In this document: positions 15,584-23,947 of the stretch, one piece after another
How positions within the stretch are numbered: position 1 is the first letter of the stretch
Layout of the letters: every line of letters starts with the position of its first letter
From: DSWT01 sp049975385
GTDB taxonomy: Bacteria > Chloroflexota > Anaerolineae > B4-G1 > SLSP01
Direction: 5' to 3'
Length of the DNA: 34,029 bases
Assembly (NCBI GenBank): GCA_049975385.1
Contig: JBNGDO010000041.1
Location: 1 to 34,029, forward strand
Translations under genes and position numbers: made by a program
The notes under the pieces: generated by a model
What the model saw: the letters and a program-made list of their open reading frames with translations, nothing else
What the model was told of the DNA's origin: nothing
The model's database searches: none

Positions 15584-15679
15584 AGACTACAAAAGTCTCA
15601 GCACGTGTTGGGATTTGCAGATCCCGTGTTCAACGAAAGTATTTACCCGATCAGGTTCCTTGTGAGACTTTTGTAGTCT
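15584..15679. mobile_element. MITE-like 96-bp repeat, copy 1
   Basis: It is bounded by perfect 17-bp terminal inverted repeats, AGACTACAAAAGTCTCA (15584-15600) and its complement (15663-15679). A second 96-bp copy in opposite orientation lies at 23948-24043. The 62-bp interiors align along their full length with about 70 % identity. There is no coding capacity, which fits a miniature inverted-repeat element moved by a transposase elsewhere. No clear target duplication is seen. Confidence 0.8.
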
Positions 15680-15788
15680 GGTCAAAAGTAGCTGCATTGT
15701 ACCACGTTTGTCGATTTGTGTAAGAGCTTGTAGGGCGCGTTCATAATTCTCCTGTGGCGGTGCGATCAGGAGCGGCTACCAATGAAAT

Positions 15789-15810
15789 GCGGCGGATTGT
15801 GATCCGCCGC
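15789..15810 (-). terminator. Hairpin downstream of the pentapeptide-repeat gene
   Basis: A 9-bp GC-rich stem (GCGGCGGAT/ATCCGCCGC) with a TGTG loop lies 23 bases after the stop of the minus-strand gene. There is no T-run, so it is either a weak terminator or a REP-like element. Confidence 0.45.
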
Positions 15811-15833
15811 AAGCACAGGTAGGGAGCAGGTTG

Positions 15834-16550
15834 TTAGCCACGCCGCTTCTTCTTGCGCAGCGCCACGAGGATCAGCACGACGGCGACGCCGGCAATGACG
15901 CCGGGAAGCCAGGCGGGTGGCTCGGGCAGGGGTTCGGGAAGCTGTTCGGGCGGCGTCTTGGCGGCGTCCCAGTTGACTTTGCTGGCGCGCGCGCCGGTGG
16001 TGTTTGCGCCGGTAAAATCGGCCCCACTCACGTCAACGCGCTTGAGCATGCTGCCGGTGAGGTCTGCTTCGGTTAGATCGGCGTCTTTGAGGTTGGTTCC
16101 CGTAAGCTTTGCGCCGAGCAATTTCGTCCCACGCAGTTGGCTCCCCGTCAGGTTCACGCCCATCAAGCGGCTGTCCGTCATCTCAGCGCCGGAGAGGTCG
16201 CTCCCTTCGAGGTTGACGCCCATAAGCTTCGCGGCGGTGAGTTTGGCCTTGGTGAGCACGGCCTTGAGCAGGTTGACGCCCATCATCTTAGCTCCGACCA
16301 TGTCGGCGTTGGCGAGGTTGGCGTCAGCCATCTCCGCGCCCGCGAAGATGCCGCCGGGGATGTTCGCGCCGGACAGGTTCACGCCGGCCATCTTCATACC
16401 CGCGAGTTTTGCACCCGCCAGATCCATGTCGCTGAGATCGGCGCCGGTCAGGTCGCGCGTCGTGCGCATCTTCTCGAAGACCTGCTCGGAGGTCAGCTTG
16501 ACGGCCGATTCGGTCACGGTCGGTTCAACGGTAGGGATTTCTTCACTCAT
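15834..16550 (-). CDS. Pentapeptide-repeat protein with C-terminal membrane helix
   Basis: This is a 238-residue protein (start at 16550, 8 bases after AAGGAG; the longer open frame to 16622 lacks a site). After a Glu/Thr-rich head, residues about 32-190 form around 30 pentapeptide repeats (GADLS, GAKLA, GVNLS, GANIP pattern), expected to fold as a right-handed square beta-helix. LMGVNL/MMGVNL recur at about 20-35-residue spacing. A Pro/Glu-rich hinge (PPEQLPEPLPEPPAWLP) leads to one membrane helix (GVIAGVAVVLILVAL) and a basic end (RKKKRRG). There is no N-terminal signal. Function is unknown; it is not necessarily a gyrase-protecting type, as those have no membrane tail. Confidence 0.88.
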   Translation of the reverse strand: MSEEIPTVEPTVTESAVKLTSEQVFEKMRTTRDLTGADLSDMDLAGAKLAGMKMAGVNLSGANIPGGIFAGAEMADANLANADMVGAKMMGVNLLKAVLTKAKLTAAKLMGVNLEGSDLSGAEMTDSRLMGVNLTGSQLRGTKLLGAKLTGTNLKDADLTEADLTGSMLKRVDVSGADFTGANTTGARASKVNWDAAKTPPEQLPEPLPEPPAWLPGVIAGVAVVLILVALRKKKRRG

Positions 16551-16755
16551 TTCGATAGCTCCTTTCTCGTATCGGATTATTTTTTCAACGCCCGTACTGC
16601 ATTCGCACAGGCCATGTACCAATACGAGTCCTCGGTGAGGAAAGTTGCGATGTTCTGGGGCGTGCCCGGATTCGACTTCTATTTCAATATGGCGAATGCT
16701 TGAATAACGAAAAACCTGACAGGTTTTCCGAAACCTGTCAGGTCTGCTTCATCTA
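16551..16755. repeat. Gap with palindromic AACCTGACAGGTT repeat
   Basis: The 205-base gap has no gene. Its clear structure is a 13-bp stem at 16714-16743 (ACCTGACAGGTTT, loop TCCG, complement), each arm itself nearly palindromic. It lies 13 bases beyond the CotH stop and may end that transcript, though it has no proper T-run. Confidence 0.55.
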
Positions 16756-18354
16756 CTACTGCCCCGCGACAAATTCTACCGCCGCATCGTAGCGGGCGTA
16801 GGCGTGGTCGACTAGCGCTTCGATAGCCGCGTCGAAATCCGCTCCCGACCGCAAGAAGGTGTGTTCCGCGTTTTCGCTGAGGACGTAGGGTTCGATGAGT
16901 GTGGCTAACTCGCGATAAGTCGACTCCATTTTCGACGGTTCGAAGGCGGTGTTGATGACCGCGTCCACGTAAGCCACGTACTGTGCGTGGTAAACCTCGT
17001 CGTCCAGCAGGTAGCGGATCAAGGGCCAGTTGTTGCCGACCTCGTCTAGACTGAGTGAGAGACTGCTCCGCTTTCCGGAACTTAGCGCCTCGTTGTTGTC
17101 CCAGGGAATCCAGACGATCTGATCCGTTGTTGGATCGTGGTAAAGGTAGTAATTGTGCGACATCTGCCCGTACGTGTCCCAGTTTTGCACCACGGTGTTG
17201 ACTGCCAGCCAGTTGAGGAAGCCGTCCACATCGAAGACGGCTTCTAGCCCAGCGCGCCACGCCGCCGGATCGTCGGTCCGTGTGTCGGCGTGCAGTGCGT
17301 CGAACAGGGCCTGGATGTCGCTCCAATCCTCCTCGCTCGCGTTGGTCTGCTTGTCGAATGAAGCCTCGTTGAACGTTCCCTCGGCGAAGGTCGCCCCATT
17401 GCCCGAAGGTTTGTAGGCGTTGCCGTCGTCGACGATGTTGCCATCGTTAGCAAACTGCGTCTCGATGACGGTATCGTCCACCACCTCGACGGCGGTGTAA
17501 AGGCCGAAGTAGACAGGGCCGTCGCCGTACTCGATGTAGACTTCGTAGAAGGCGGTCTGCGCGGCAGGCACGCCCGCTTCGCGGAAGACGTCGGCGGTCA
17601 CCTTCTCGCGCAAGAAAGACGCATCGTTGAAGTTGCTGGCGAAGGTCAGTTGCTTGAAGCCGTAAAAGCGCTGATCGTCGATCTCAGGATGCGCATCCTC
17701 GAATTGGTCGAAGTCCAGGCGCAGCGGGAGCTTCATATTGCCGCTGCTCCACGTGGATCTCAACGACGAGTTGCCTTTGAAGCGCAGGCCGACGTTGGTC
17801 CACGTGTCATCCTCGAAGGCTATGGTGACGGGCACATAGATGGGATTTTCGCCGCCTTCCAGCGGCATCCCGCCTTGCGGCCTGCCCATCGGACGGTCGC
17901 CTGGGGCTGCCGGAGGCGCCTGACCGGCGGGTGGGGCAGGGCGCTCCTGAGGTGCGTTGCTGCCTGGACGCATGGGTCCGCCGCCCATCTCCCTGCTTCG
18001 CGTGCCAGGCTCGCCATACAGCGATGCCATATCGTCCAGCATCGCCTGCCAGTTTTCCGGCTCGATGACGATGTCGATGCGGTTGACCTCGTCCTGCGGG
18101 AACACGACGTCGTAGTCGGGTTCGGCGGATTTGTCGTGCGTGGCTTCGCTCCAGCCGTCCGGGCGGGCGACGTCGTCGTCTTTGACGTCGTCGTCTTCCC
18201 CGCTGTCGCTAGTAGTGCTTGTGGCCGTTGGTTGGGCCTCTTGCGCCAGCACTGCGGATGTGCCATTGCCGGATGTAACGTCAGTTCCCGCGGTGTTGCA
18301 GGCTGAGAACAACAAAGTTATGATCGTTATTATCAAGAGTGAGTTACGTTTCAT
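16756..18354 (-). CDS. CotH-kinase-family lipoprotein
   Basis: This is a 532-residue secreted lipoprotein (start at 18354, 9 bases after GGAGG; signal MKRNSLLIITIITLLFSAC). An acidic Ser/Thr/Asp linker follows, then a CotH-kinase domain (about residues 95-520). Motifs include VNRIDIVIEPENW, RFKGNSS, FYGFKQLTFASNFNDASFLREK (in part), the late asparagine/tyrosine motif MSHNYYLY, and WIPWDNNEAL. CotH proteins are atypical protein kinases of spore coats, but relatives occur in non-spore-formers beside VTC and DUF4956 genes, as here. A Pro/Gly/Arg-rich insert (about 130-180) interrupts the early domain. It is the last gene of the presumed VTC operon, 80 bases after the beta-helix gene. Confidence 0.88.
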   Translation of the reverse strand: MKRNSLLIITIITLLFSACNTAGTDVTSGNGTSAVLAQEAQPTATSTTSDSGEDDDVKDDDVARPDGWSEATHDKSAEPDYDVVFPQDEVNRIDIVIEPENWQAMLDDMASLYGEPGTRSREMGGGPMRPGSNAPQERPAPPAGQAPPAAPGDRPMGRPQGGMPLEGGENPIYVPVTIAFEDDTWTNVGLRFKGNSSLRSTWSSGNMKLPLRLDFDQFEDAHPEIDDQRFYGFKQLTFASNFNDASFLREKVTADVFREAGVPAAQTAFYEVYIEYGDGPVYFGLYTAVEVVDDTVIETQFANDGNIVDDGNAYKPSGNGATFAEGTFNEASFDKQTNASEEDWSDIQALFDALHADTRTDDPAAWRAGLEAVFDVDGFLNWLAVNTVVQNWDTYGQMSHNYYLYHDPTTDQIVWIPWDNNEALSSGKRSSLSLSLDEVGNNWPLIRYLLDDEVYHAQYVAYVDAVINTAFEPSKMESTYRELATLIEPYVLSENAEHTFLRSGADFDAAIEALVDHAYARYDAAVEFVAGQ

Positions 18355-18434
18355 TTTCGTTTTCCTCCGGGTTGTTATGGATTGCGGGCGTCCCGCCCGC
18401 ACTTGAGCGGACGAGCCGTCCGCGTTCCTTCACC

Positions 18435-19946
18435 TTACGGCCGCCCGTGACCACCACCGGGACCGCCCATCCCGCCGCTTTGTCCGGTGACGATGCTGGC
18501 AATCGTAAAGCTGGAAACTTGCGTACCAGCGGTATATGTGCCATCCGCATACAGGCCATCGGTCATCATGCCGGTTGCTTGACCACCTACATCTACAACG
18601 TGTGTGGCACCGTTCTCCATCTCAGGTGAAGAGATGACGACGGTTTGGTACGTCTTCGTCGGTGCGAAGGTCAGGATGTTTTCCCCGTCTTCACTTTCGA
18701 TGTGTGCGATGCTGCCCGCCTGTAGCGTCCCCTGTAAGTTGATCAGCGCAGAATACTGCGTGGATGCGGTGCTGGGCGATTGTGCCATCCCCGCGCTGCC
18801 CACGGCGACGAGGAACCCGCCGTTGACCACCAGATTCCCACCGACGTCCAGCGCACCGTTCCCGATCGTCGTGGGGCCGTTGACGATGACGAGGCCGTCG
18901 TTAAGCGTGCCCATACCGTTGGAATCCAGGCCGTCGCCGCCCGCGTCGACGTAGATGTAGCCGCCGTTGATTTCCAGATAGTTCACGGCAGAGGCCGTTT
19001 CCATCCCGCCCCCGCCCATCATCTCGCCGGAACCATCACTTACGTTGATGCCATCATCGCTGGAAACGATATGGACGGTCCCCTCGTTGATGATGATCAC
19101 CGCGCTTTCGAGACCCTCGTAGGATTGGGTGATGTTGATGTTGCCGTTGTTGATGACCAGCGTCGCATCAGCGTGTATACCGTCGTCGCCGGTAGCCAGG
19201 ACGAGGTCACCACCGTCCACCGTGAGTGTGCCGTTGGAATGGACGGTGATGGTCCCGCCGGTGATCTTGAGGTCATCCTTGCTGAAGATGCCGTTGTTGT
19301 AGTTTGCGTTGACGATGAGCGCGCCATCGCCGTTGATGGTGAGATCGTCGTGGCTGAAGATCGCGGCATTGGGCTCGTCGGAGGCGGGATCCTCAAAGAC
19401 GTAGGCCTCCCCGTCGGTGACATAGTTCTGCGTCCCCGCCGCCAATGTGATGACGACCTTCTCCGCGTTGGCGACGTAGATAGGCGCGCTGGTAGAGCTG
19501 GTGATTTGCACACCGTTCAGCGTGAGTCGCACCGTTGCTTCGTCCGCCGTATCGACGACAATTTGGCCGTCGTTCAAGACGCCGCTGATGTCGTACGTTC
19601 CGGCAGCGGTGATGGTAACGACTGACCCATCCACTGTGGCGCCATTACCATCCACGCTGATGGAATCGCCCGCCAGTATGATGGCCGTTGTTGCACTGTC
19701 GCTATCGCTCACGTCCAGATCGTCACTCTCGTATTCCACCGATACGGGGACGGCTGTAGAGGTGACAGTCTGGGTTGTGTTTGTCGTAGAACTGCTCGTT
19801 GTAGAGGCGTCCGTCGATTGCGCGACCGACACGATGGCCGTTGGGGCCGTAGCTTCAGAGATGCTGTAGGCCGCAGTCTCACCGGAACAAGCAGTAAGGT
19901 TTAAGAGCAGAATCGCTGTCAACAATAAAGCTATGATCTTTTTCAT
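18435..19946 (-). CDS. Cthe_2159-like beta-helix lipoprotein (carbohydrate-binding, DUF4353)
   Basis: This is a 503-residue secreted lipoprotein (signal ending LLLNLTAC; AAGGAG before the ATG). A Ser/Thr-rich linker is followed by a repetitive region of about 350 residues with strand-turn units (GVLNDGQIVVDT, NAAIFSHDDLTINGDG, NGIFSKDDLKITGG, DDGIHADATLVINNGNI, GGDGLDSNGMG). These are typical of the right-handed beta-helix proteins related to Clostridium thermocellum Cthe_2159, which bind calcium and acidic polysaccharide. The Gly-rich C-terminus (GQSGGMGGPGGGHGRP) is distinctive. It lies 73 bases after DUF4956 on the same strand. The binding role is family knowledge; the ligand here is unknown. 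Confidence 0.85.
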   Translation of the reverse strand: MKKIIALLLTAILLLNLTACSGETAAYSISEATAPTAIVSVAQSTDASTTSSSTTNTTQTVTSTAVPVSVEYESDDLDVSDSDSATTAIILAGDSISVDGNGATVDGSVVTITAAGTYDISGVLNDGQIVVDTADEATVRLTLNGVQITSSTSAPIYVANAEKVVITLAAGTQNYVTDGEAYVFEDPASDEPNAAIFSHDDLTINGDGALIVNANYNNGIFSKDDLKITGGTITVHSNGTLTVDGGDLVLATGDDGIHADATLVINNGNINITQSYEGLESAVIIINEGTVHIVSSDDGINVSDGSGEMMGGGGMETASAVNYLEINGGYIYVDAGGDGLDSNGMGTLNDGLVIVNGPTTIGNGALDVGGNLVVNGGFLVAVGSAGMAQSPSTASTQYSALINLQGTLQAGSIAHIESEDGENILTFAPTKTYQTVVISSPEMENGATHVVDVGGQATGMMTDGLYADGTYTAGTQVSSFTIASIVTGQSGGMGGPGGGHGRP

Positions 19947-20019
19947 TTTTATGTTCTCCTTTATTTTGTCTAACCTTGCGAGGGTGTGCGAACCTCGGGT
20001 TCGCCTTCAAGGTTTGTGA

Positions 20020-20697
20020 CTAATGTTTTGTGAATTGGGTATCCGGGGCTACCCGCCACTCTTGCTCGAAGAGCGCCTTGTACGGAGTCCCCTTCTTCCT
20101 TGATTGGGCGGCTTTGGTTTGCATGCGTGGTTCGATGTAGTCGATCTTGATTTCGGCCACGTCGCGCAGGAAATCGAGTTTGCCGACTTCGCAGCGGGTG
20201 ATGTCCAGCCCGGTGCGCGCGCGCAGATCGGCCAGCAATGCCTCGTAGTTCTCCGGTTTGATCAGGTCGATGCGTTCGTAGGTGATGGTCTTGTGGCCCA
20301 CGTACTGGAAGCCCCAACCCTTTTCGACCAGCAGCAGCACCGCGATCACCAGCGCATCGGCGATGAGCAGGCCCGCGTAGTTCTCTTGCGCGACGAGAGT
20401 GGCGTTCACGAACGGTAGCGCCATCATCACGAAGAGATAGGTCATCTCGCGGATGGGAATGGGATCGGTGCGGTAGCGTAGCATCCTGAAGATGGCGAAC
20501 ATGCTCAAGCCCAGCCCGATGGTCACATTCACCCCTTGCAGCAGGTGCGCGATCAGGAAGATGAGCGTGTTGAACGTCAGGAAGGTCAGCACGTACTCCT
20601 TATCGCGCTTGACCGGATAGTAGATGGCGCGGATGATCAAGAACGCGACAAGACTGTTCAAGAGAAAACTGAAGCCGACGGTTGTGAAGTTATCCAT
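20020..20697 (-). CDS. DUF4956 integral membrane protein
   Basis: This is a 225-residue protein starting at 20697 (MDNFTTVG; AAGGAAA upstream). There are five predicted membrane helices in the first 130 residues (FSFLLNSLVAFLIIRAIYY, YVLTFLTFNTLIFLIAHLL, IGLGLSMFAIFRML, TYLFVMMALPFVNATL, LLIADALVIAVLLLV). A soluble C-terminal domain of about 90 residues (ENYEALLADLRARTGLDITRCE...) should be cytoplasmic. DUF4956 genes commonly sit beside VTC-domain polymerase genes, as here (26 bases downstream), so the product is a good candidate membrane partner or channel for the polymer. Its biochemical function is not known. Confidence 0.88.
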   Translation of the reverse strand: MDNFTTVGFSFLLNSLVAFLIIRAIYYPVKRDKEYVLTFLTFNTLIFLIAHLLQGVNVTIGLGLSMFAIFRMLRYRTDPIPIREMTYLFVMMALPFVNATLVAQENYAGLLIADALVIAVLLLVEKGWGFQYVGHKTITYERIDLIKPENYEALLADLRARTGLDITRCEVGKLDFLRDVAEIKIDYIEPRMQTKAAQSRKKGTPYKALFEQEWRVAPDTQFTKH

Positions 20698-20723
20698 GGT
20701 GATTTCCTTTCTTGCAGGCAGGT

Positions 20724-21575
20724 TTACCACGGAGACACAGAGAACACTGAGCTTTTCTCTGTGCCCTCCGTGTCTCTGTGGTTTAAGAGTTTATCGAGAT
20801 AAAGATGTTGCAGCTTGAACCGGTTGGCCTTGATGTGATCGTAAAGCTGAGACACGCCGGTACAGTATTTGCTGAAGCGCAGCGGACGCACGCCCAGGGC
20901 GCGCATCTGCCCGACGAACGCTGAACGTAGTGAGTTCGTCGCCTGCTTCACTTCGGCAATGGCGATCCCAGGCATAGGAAGATGCGCCCCGTTTCCCGCA
21001 AAGCGCAGGCCGACGTCCAACGTCACCCGCTCGATGCCGTGCGTGCTGACCAGCGTGATCCGCCGGAAAGCGTTTTGCAGCCTGACTGCCAGCGCCGTCG
21101 AGGGGTAGGGGAAGCAGGTATAGAGAAAGTCCTCGGCCCAATCATCGATCTCGGTGACAATCTCCGCCGTCTGCACGCGATGTTTGACGGTGACGTTTTG
21201 GTTCGTCTTGTGCTTGACCTCGAGAAAGGCCAGCCCGCAGTCCGCGTACACGCGCGAGCGGACCTTGTAGCGGCTGCGCCAGCCGTCGTGATGTTGGCGG
21301 TAGAGCGCGAAATCCGGTGTGTCGAAGTAGAATGTCTGGTAGTGTTGCTGCCGTTGTCCCTCAATTTCGAGCACGCGATAGTCTACCGTCAAGCGGGCGA
21401 GCGCGTGGTAGAGTTGCGTTTCGCTGAGCACGTACTTGGTGTCGATGCGACGGAGCAACGCCGCATCCTGCATCTGCTCCAGGCCGATGGGGGTGAAGCG
21501 TTGGAGGATGTCCTCCGAGATCGTCGGGTAGTCGTTAGTCTTATAGTTATCGGTGCCTGTCACGTAAGTCTGCAT
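20724..21575 (-). CDS. VTC-domain polyphosphate polymerase homologue
   Basis: This 283-residue single-domain protein belongs to the VTC family of triphosphate-tunnel enzymes; yeast Vtc4 makes polyphosphate from ATP. Tunnel residues are visible in order: RRIDTKYVLS (K47), the basic array WRSRYKVRSRVY (R100-R108), FLEVKHK (E119/K121/K123), KHR (131-133), GIERVTLD, AEVKQ (E208/K210) and FSKYCTG (K236). All the acidic and basic strands expected for catalysis are present, so it is probably active. An SD (GGAGG, 7 bases) supports this start, which lies just behind a Pho box. The last ~19 residues (from NHRDTEGTEK) are translated from a dispersed intergenic repeat that also supplies the stop. Confidence 0.9.
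   Translation of the reverse strand: MQTYVTGTDNYKTNDYPTISEDILQRFTPIGLEQMQDAALLRRIDTKYVLSETQLYHALARLTVDYRVLEIEGQRQQHYQTFYFDTPDFALYRQHHDGWRSRYKVRSRVYADCGLAFLEVKHKTNQNVTVKHRVQTAEIVTEIDDWAEDFLYTCFPYPSTALAVRLQNAFRRITLVSTHGIERVTLDVGLRFAGNGAHLPMPGIAIAEVKQATNSLRSAFVGQMRALGVRPLRFSKYCTGVSQLYDHIKANRFKLQHLYLDKLLNHRDTEGTEKSSVFSVSPW
20726..20782. repeat. Dispersed CACGGAGACACAGAG repeat (encodes the VTC tail)
   Basis: An inverted repeat runs from ACCACGGAGACACAGAGA to TCTCTGTG...CCGTGTCTCTGTGGT. Relatives lie at 23115-23196 and 33372-33433, with a diverged form at 25664-25746. Here it overlaps the 3' end of the VTC gene. Confidence 0.8.
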
Positions 21576-21601
21576 GTTCGTTCCTCCGAGTTTACGTTAA
21601 C

Positions 21602-21655
21602 AGGATACCAACAACTTGTTAAGAAGGGGTTAAGAAGGGGACAAGGATTTGTTCA
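21602..21655 (-). promoter_or_regulatory. Pho-box promoter of the VTC/DUF4956/beta-helix/CotH operon
   Basis: On the minus strand from 21655, four 7-mers stand at an 11-base period: TGAACAA, TTGTCCC, TTAACCC, TTAACAA (spacers ATCC, CTTC, CTTC). The last ends at 21616. After exactly 8 bases comes TATCCT (21607-21602) as -10. Transcription should start near 21595, leaving a 20-base leader that contains the GGAGG site. Layout and spacing equal those before pstS and the response regulator. Confidence 0.8.
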
Positions 21656-21691
21656 AATTTACCCGGAGCTGAAGCATCGGGTGAAAAGCAC

Positions 21692-21761
21692 GAAGCCCTA
21701 CGGGCTAGGTTTCAGCCCCGCAGGGGCTTTGTGCCTTTAGCGCGTGGGCTTCAGCCCCGCG
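21692..21761. repeat. REP-like GC-rich repeat cluster
   Basis: Two related units with the core TTCAGCCCCGC, plus small hairpins GCCCTACGGGC and AGCCCCTGCGGGGCT, lie between the kinase and VTC genes. The kinase stop codon (TGA at 21753-21751) falls inside the second unit. It may serve as a terminator for the kinase gene. Confidence 0.65.
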
Positions 21762-23094
21762 TTTCCGGTAGAAAAATCTCGAAGGTTGTCTCCTGGCCTG
21801 GGATGCTGCGTACGGCAATAGCGCCGCCATGCGCCTCCACCAGCGATTTAGCAATCGCCAGCCCCAGCCCCGATTCGCCGTTTTCGCTCTGGCGCGCGGC
21901 GTCGCCCCGGTAGAAGCGGTCGAAGATGTGCGGCAAATCCTCCGGCGGAATCCCGGTGCCGGTATCCGATACGCGCAACAGGACGCCGTTGGGGTGGGTG
22001 CGCGCGTGCAGGGTGATGTGCCCGCCGTCGCCGGTGTAGCGCAGCGCGTTGACGATCAGGTTGCCGAGCACGCGGGCGATGCGCTCGGGATCGATGGCGA
22101 TGTCCGGTATGGCATCGTCAGCTTCGATGTGCACCGTCACGCCGGCTTCTTGCGCTTGCGGCAGATACGCTGCCTGCGCCTGGAAGAGCAACTCGAACGG
22201 CGACGTGGGCCGCCGGTTGAGCGTCAGTTCGCCCGCCTCCGCCAGCGAGAGCGTGCGCAAATCGTCGATCAGGCCGCTGAGGTGCTGCGCTTCCCGGTAC
22301 ATCGTCTCGAACGTGGCTTGCGTGGCGGGCAGGTCGCCGTCGCGCAGCGCCTCGGTGTAGCCCTTGATGACGGTCAGCGGCGTGCGCAGATCGTGGGCGA
22401 TGTCCGCCGTCATCTGGCGGCGCAGGGTGGTAGCGCGCGCCAGGTCGGCGCTCATGCGGTTGAAGGAGACCGCGAGCTGGCCCAACTCGTCCTGGCTGCG
22501 CACGGGGACGGTTTGTTCCAGATTGCCCTGCGCCATGGAATGGGTGGCGGCGGTCAACTCGCGCAGGGAGCGGGTGAGGTTGCGGGAGGCGAAGATTCCC
22601 AGGAGGATTGCGGCGACACTCACGCCACCGGCAATCAACAAGAGCGCCTGATTCGTCCAGGCCAAATACCGCTCATTTTCGGGCCTGCGCGGGGGCAGGG
22701 GGGCGTTTTCCAGCAGCGTGCCGATGCGTTCGTTATCAAGCTCCACCGGCGTTCCCCGCGCGATCAACGCCGGCGGCATCAATTGCCCGATGCGGGTGTG
22801 GGCGTCGGGCACGACCACGCGATTATCCTGACCCACCAGAATCAAGCCTCTGAACATAAACGGGTCTTCACTCTGGGCACGTAGCGTCTGGATGACGCCG
22901 GCCCACGTTTCTGTGGCCTCGTAGTGGGCGGTGACGATGGCAATGAACGCTTCGCGGTTTTGCTCCAGCAACATCCGGTCGAAGGCCCACACCGTCGCAT
23001 AGCGTGTGAACCCGACCACCAGCGCCACGCTGAGCAGGCTGATAAACAGCACGATCGCCGTCAACTTGAGCGTAAGCGAATTTATCTTTCTCAT
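21751..23094 (-). CDS. HAMP-domain sensor histidine kinase, probable PhoR
   Basis: This is a 447-residue membrane sensor kinase (start at 23094, GGAG 9 bases upstream; the TTG at 23109 is an alternative). It has TM1 (about 5-27), an extracytoplasmic sensing region of about 115 residues, and TM2 (about 146-166). A HAMP linker (SRNLTRSLRELTAATHSMAQ) leads to the phosphorylation site ADIAHDLRTP (H234). The N-box is NLIVNALRYT, with DTGTGIP, FDRFYRG and GLGLAIAK for ATP binding. It pairs with the response regulator 99 bases upstream. The Pho assignment rests on the Pho boxes in the neighbourhood, not on the kinase sequence itself. Confidence 0.9.
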   Translation of the reverse strand: MRKINSLTLKLTAIVLFISLLSVALVVGFTRYATVWAFDRMLLEQNREAFIAIVTAHYEATETWAGVIQTLRAQSEDPFMFRGLILVGQDNRVVVPDAHTRIGQLMPPALIARGTPVELDNERIGTLLENAPLPPRRPENERYLAWTNQALLLIAGGVSVAAILLGIFASRNLTRSLRELTAATHSMAQGNLEQTVPVRSQDELGQLAVSFNRMSADLARATTLRRQMTADIAHDLRTPLTVIKGYTEALRDGDLPATQATFETMYREAQHLSGLIDDLRTLSLAEAGELTLNRRPTSPFELLFQAQAAYLPQAQEAGVTVHIEADDAIPDIAIDPERIARVLGNLIVNALRYTGDGGHITLHARTHPNGVLLRVSDTGTGIPPEDLPHIFDRFYRGDAARQSENGESGLGLAIAKSLVEAHGGAIAVRSIPGQETTFEIFLPETRG

Positions 23095-23114
23095 TCCAGT
23101 CCACTCCAAATATC

Positions 23115-23193
23115 ACCACGGAGACACAGAGGACACGGAGATAGAGGCATTGCCAGCAATGCACAAAAGCTCTGTGTTCTCCGTGTCTCTGTG

Positions 23194-23196
<3 letters not shown>
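23115..23196. repeat. Dispersed CACGGAGACACAGAG repeat between regulator and kinase
   Basis: It pairs ACCACGGAGACACAGAGGACACGG with CCGTGTCTCTGTG. It occupies most of the 99-base gap between the two genes; the regulator's TAA stop (23196-23194) coincides with its edge. Confidence 0.8.
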
Positions 23197-23880
<684 letters not shown>

Positions 23881-23947
23881 TGTTCCTCTCCCGGTAAGAA
23901 CGTTGTTGCTACTCTGCTGCATACTGCGCCTCCATTATACACCCGCC

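Noticed and set aside
20536..20818. Small plus-strand frames containing HGDTENTEL/TETQRT-like peptides
   Set aside because: These are translations of the dispersed CACGGAGACACAGAG repeat, a known cause of false genes.
21594..21600. Extra TTAACGT in phase with the Pho repeats, closer to the VTC start
   Set aside because: It lies beyond the -10 box inferred from the other three repeats and too near the ribosome site to support a promoter; probably chance or part of the leader.
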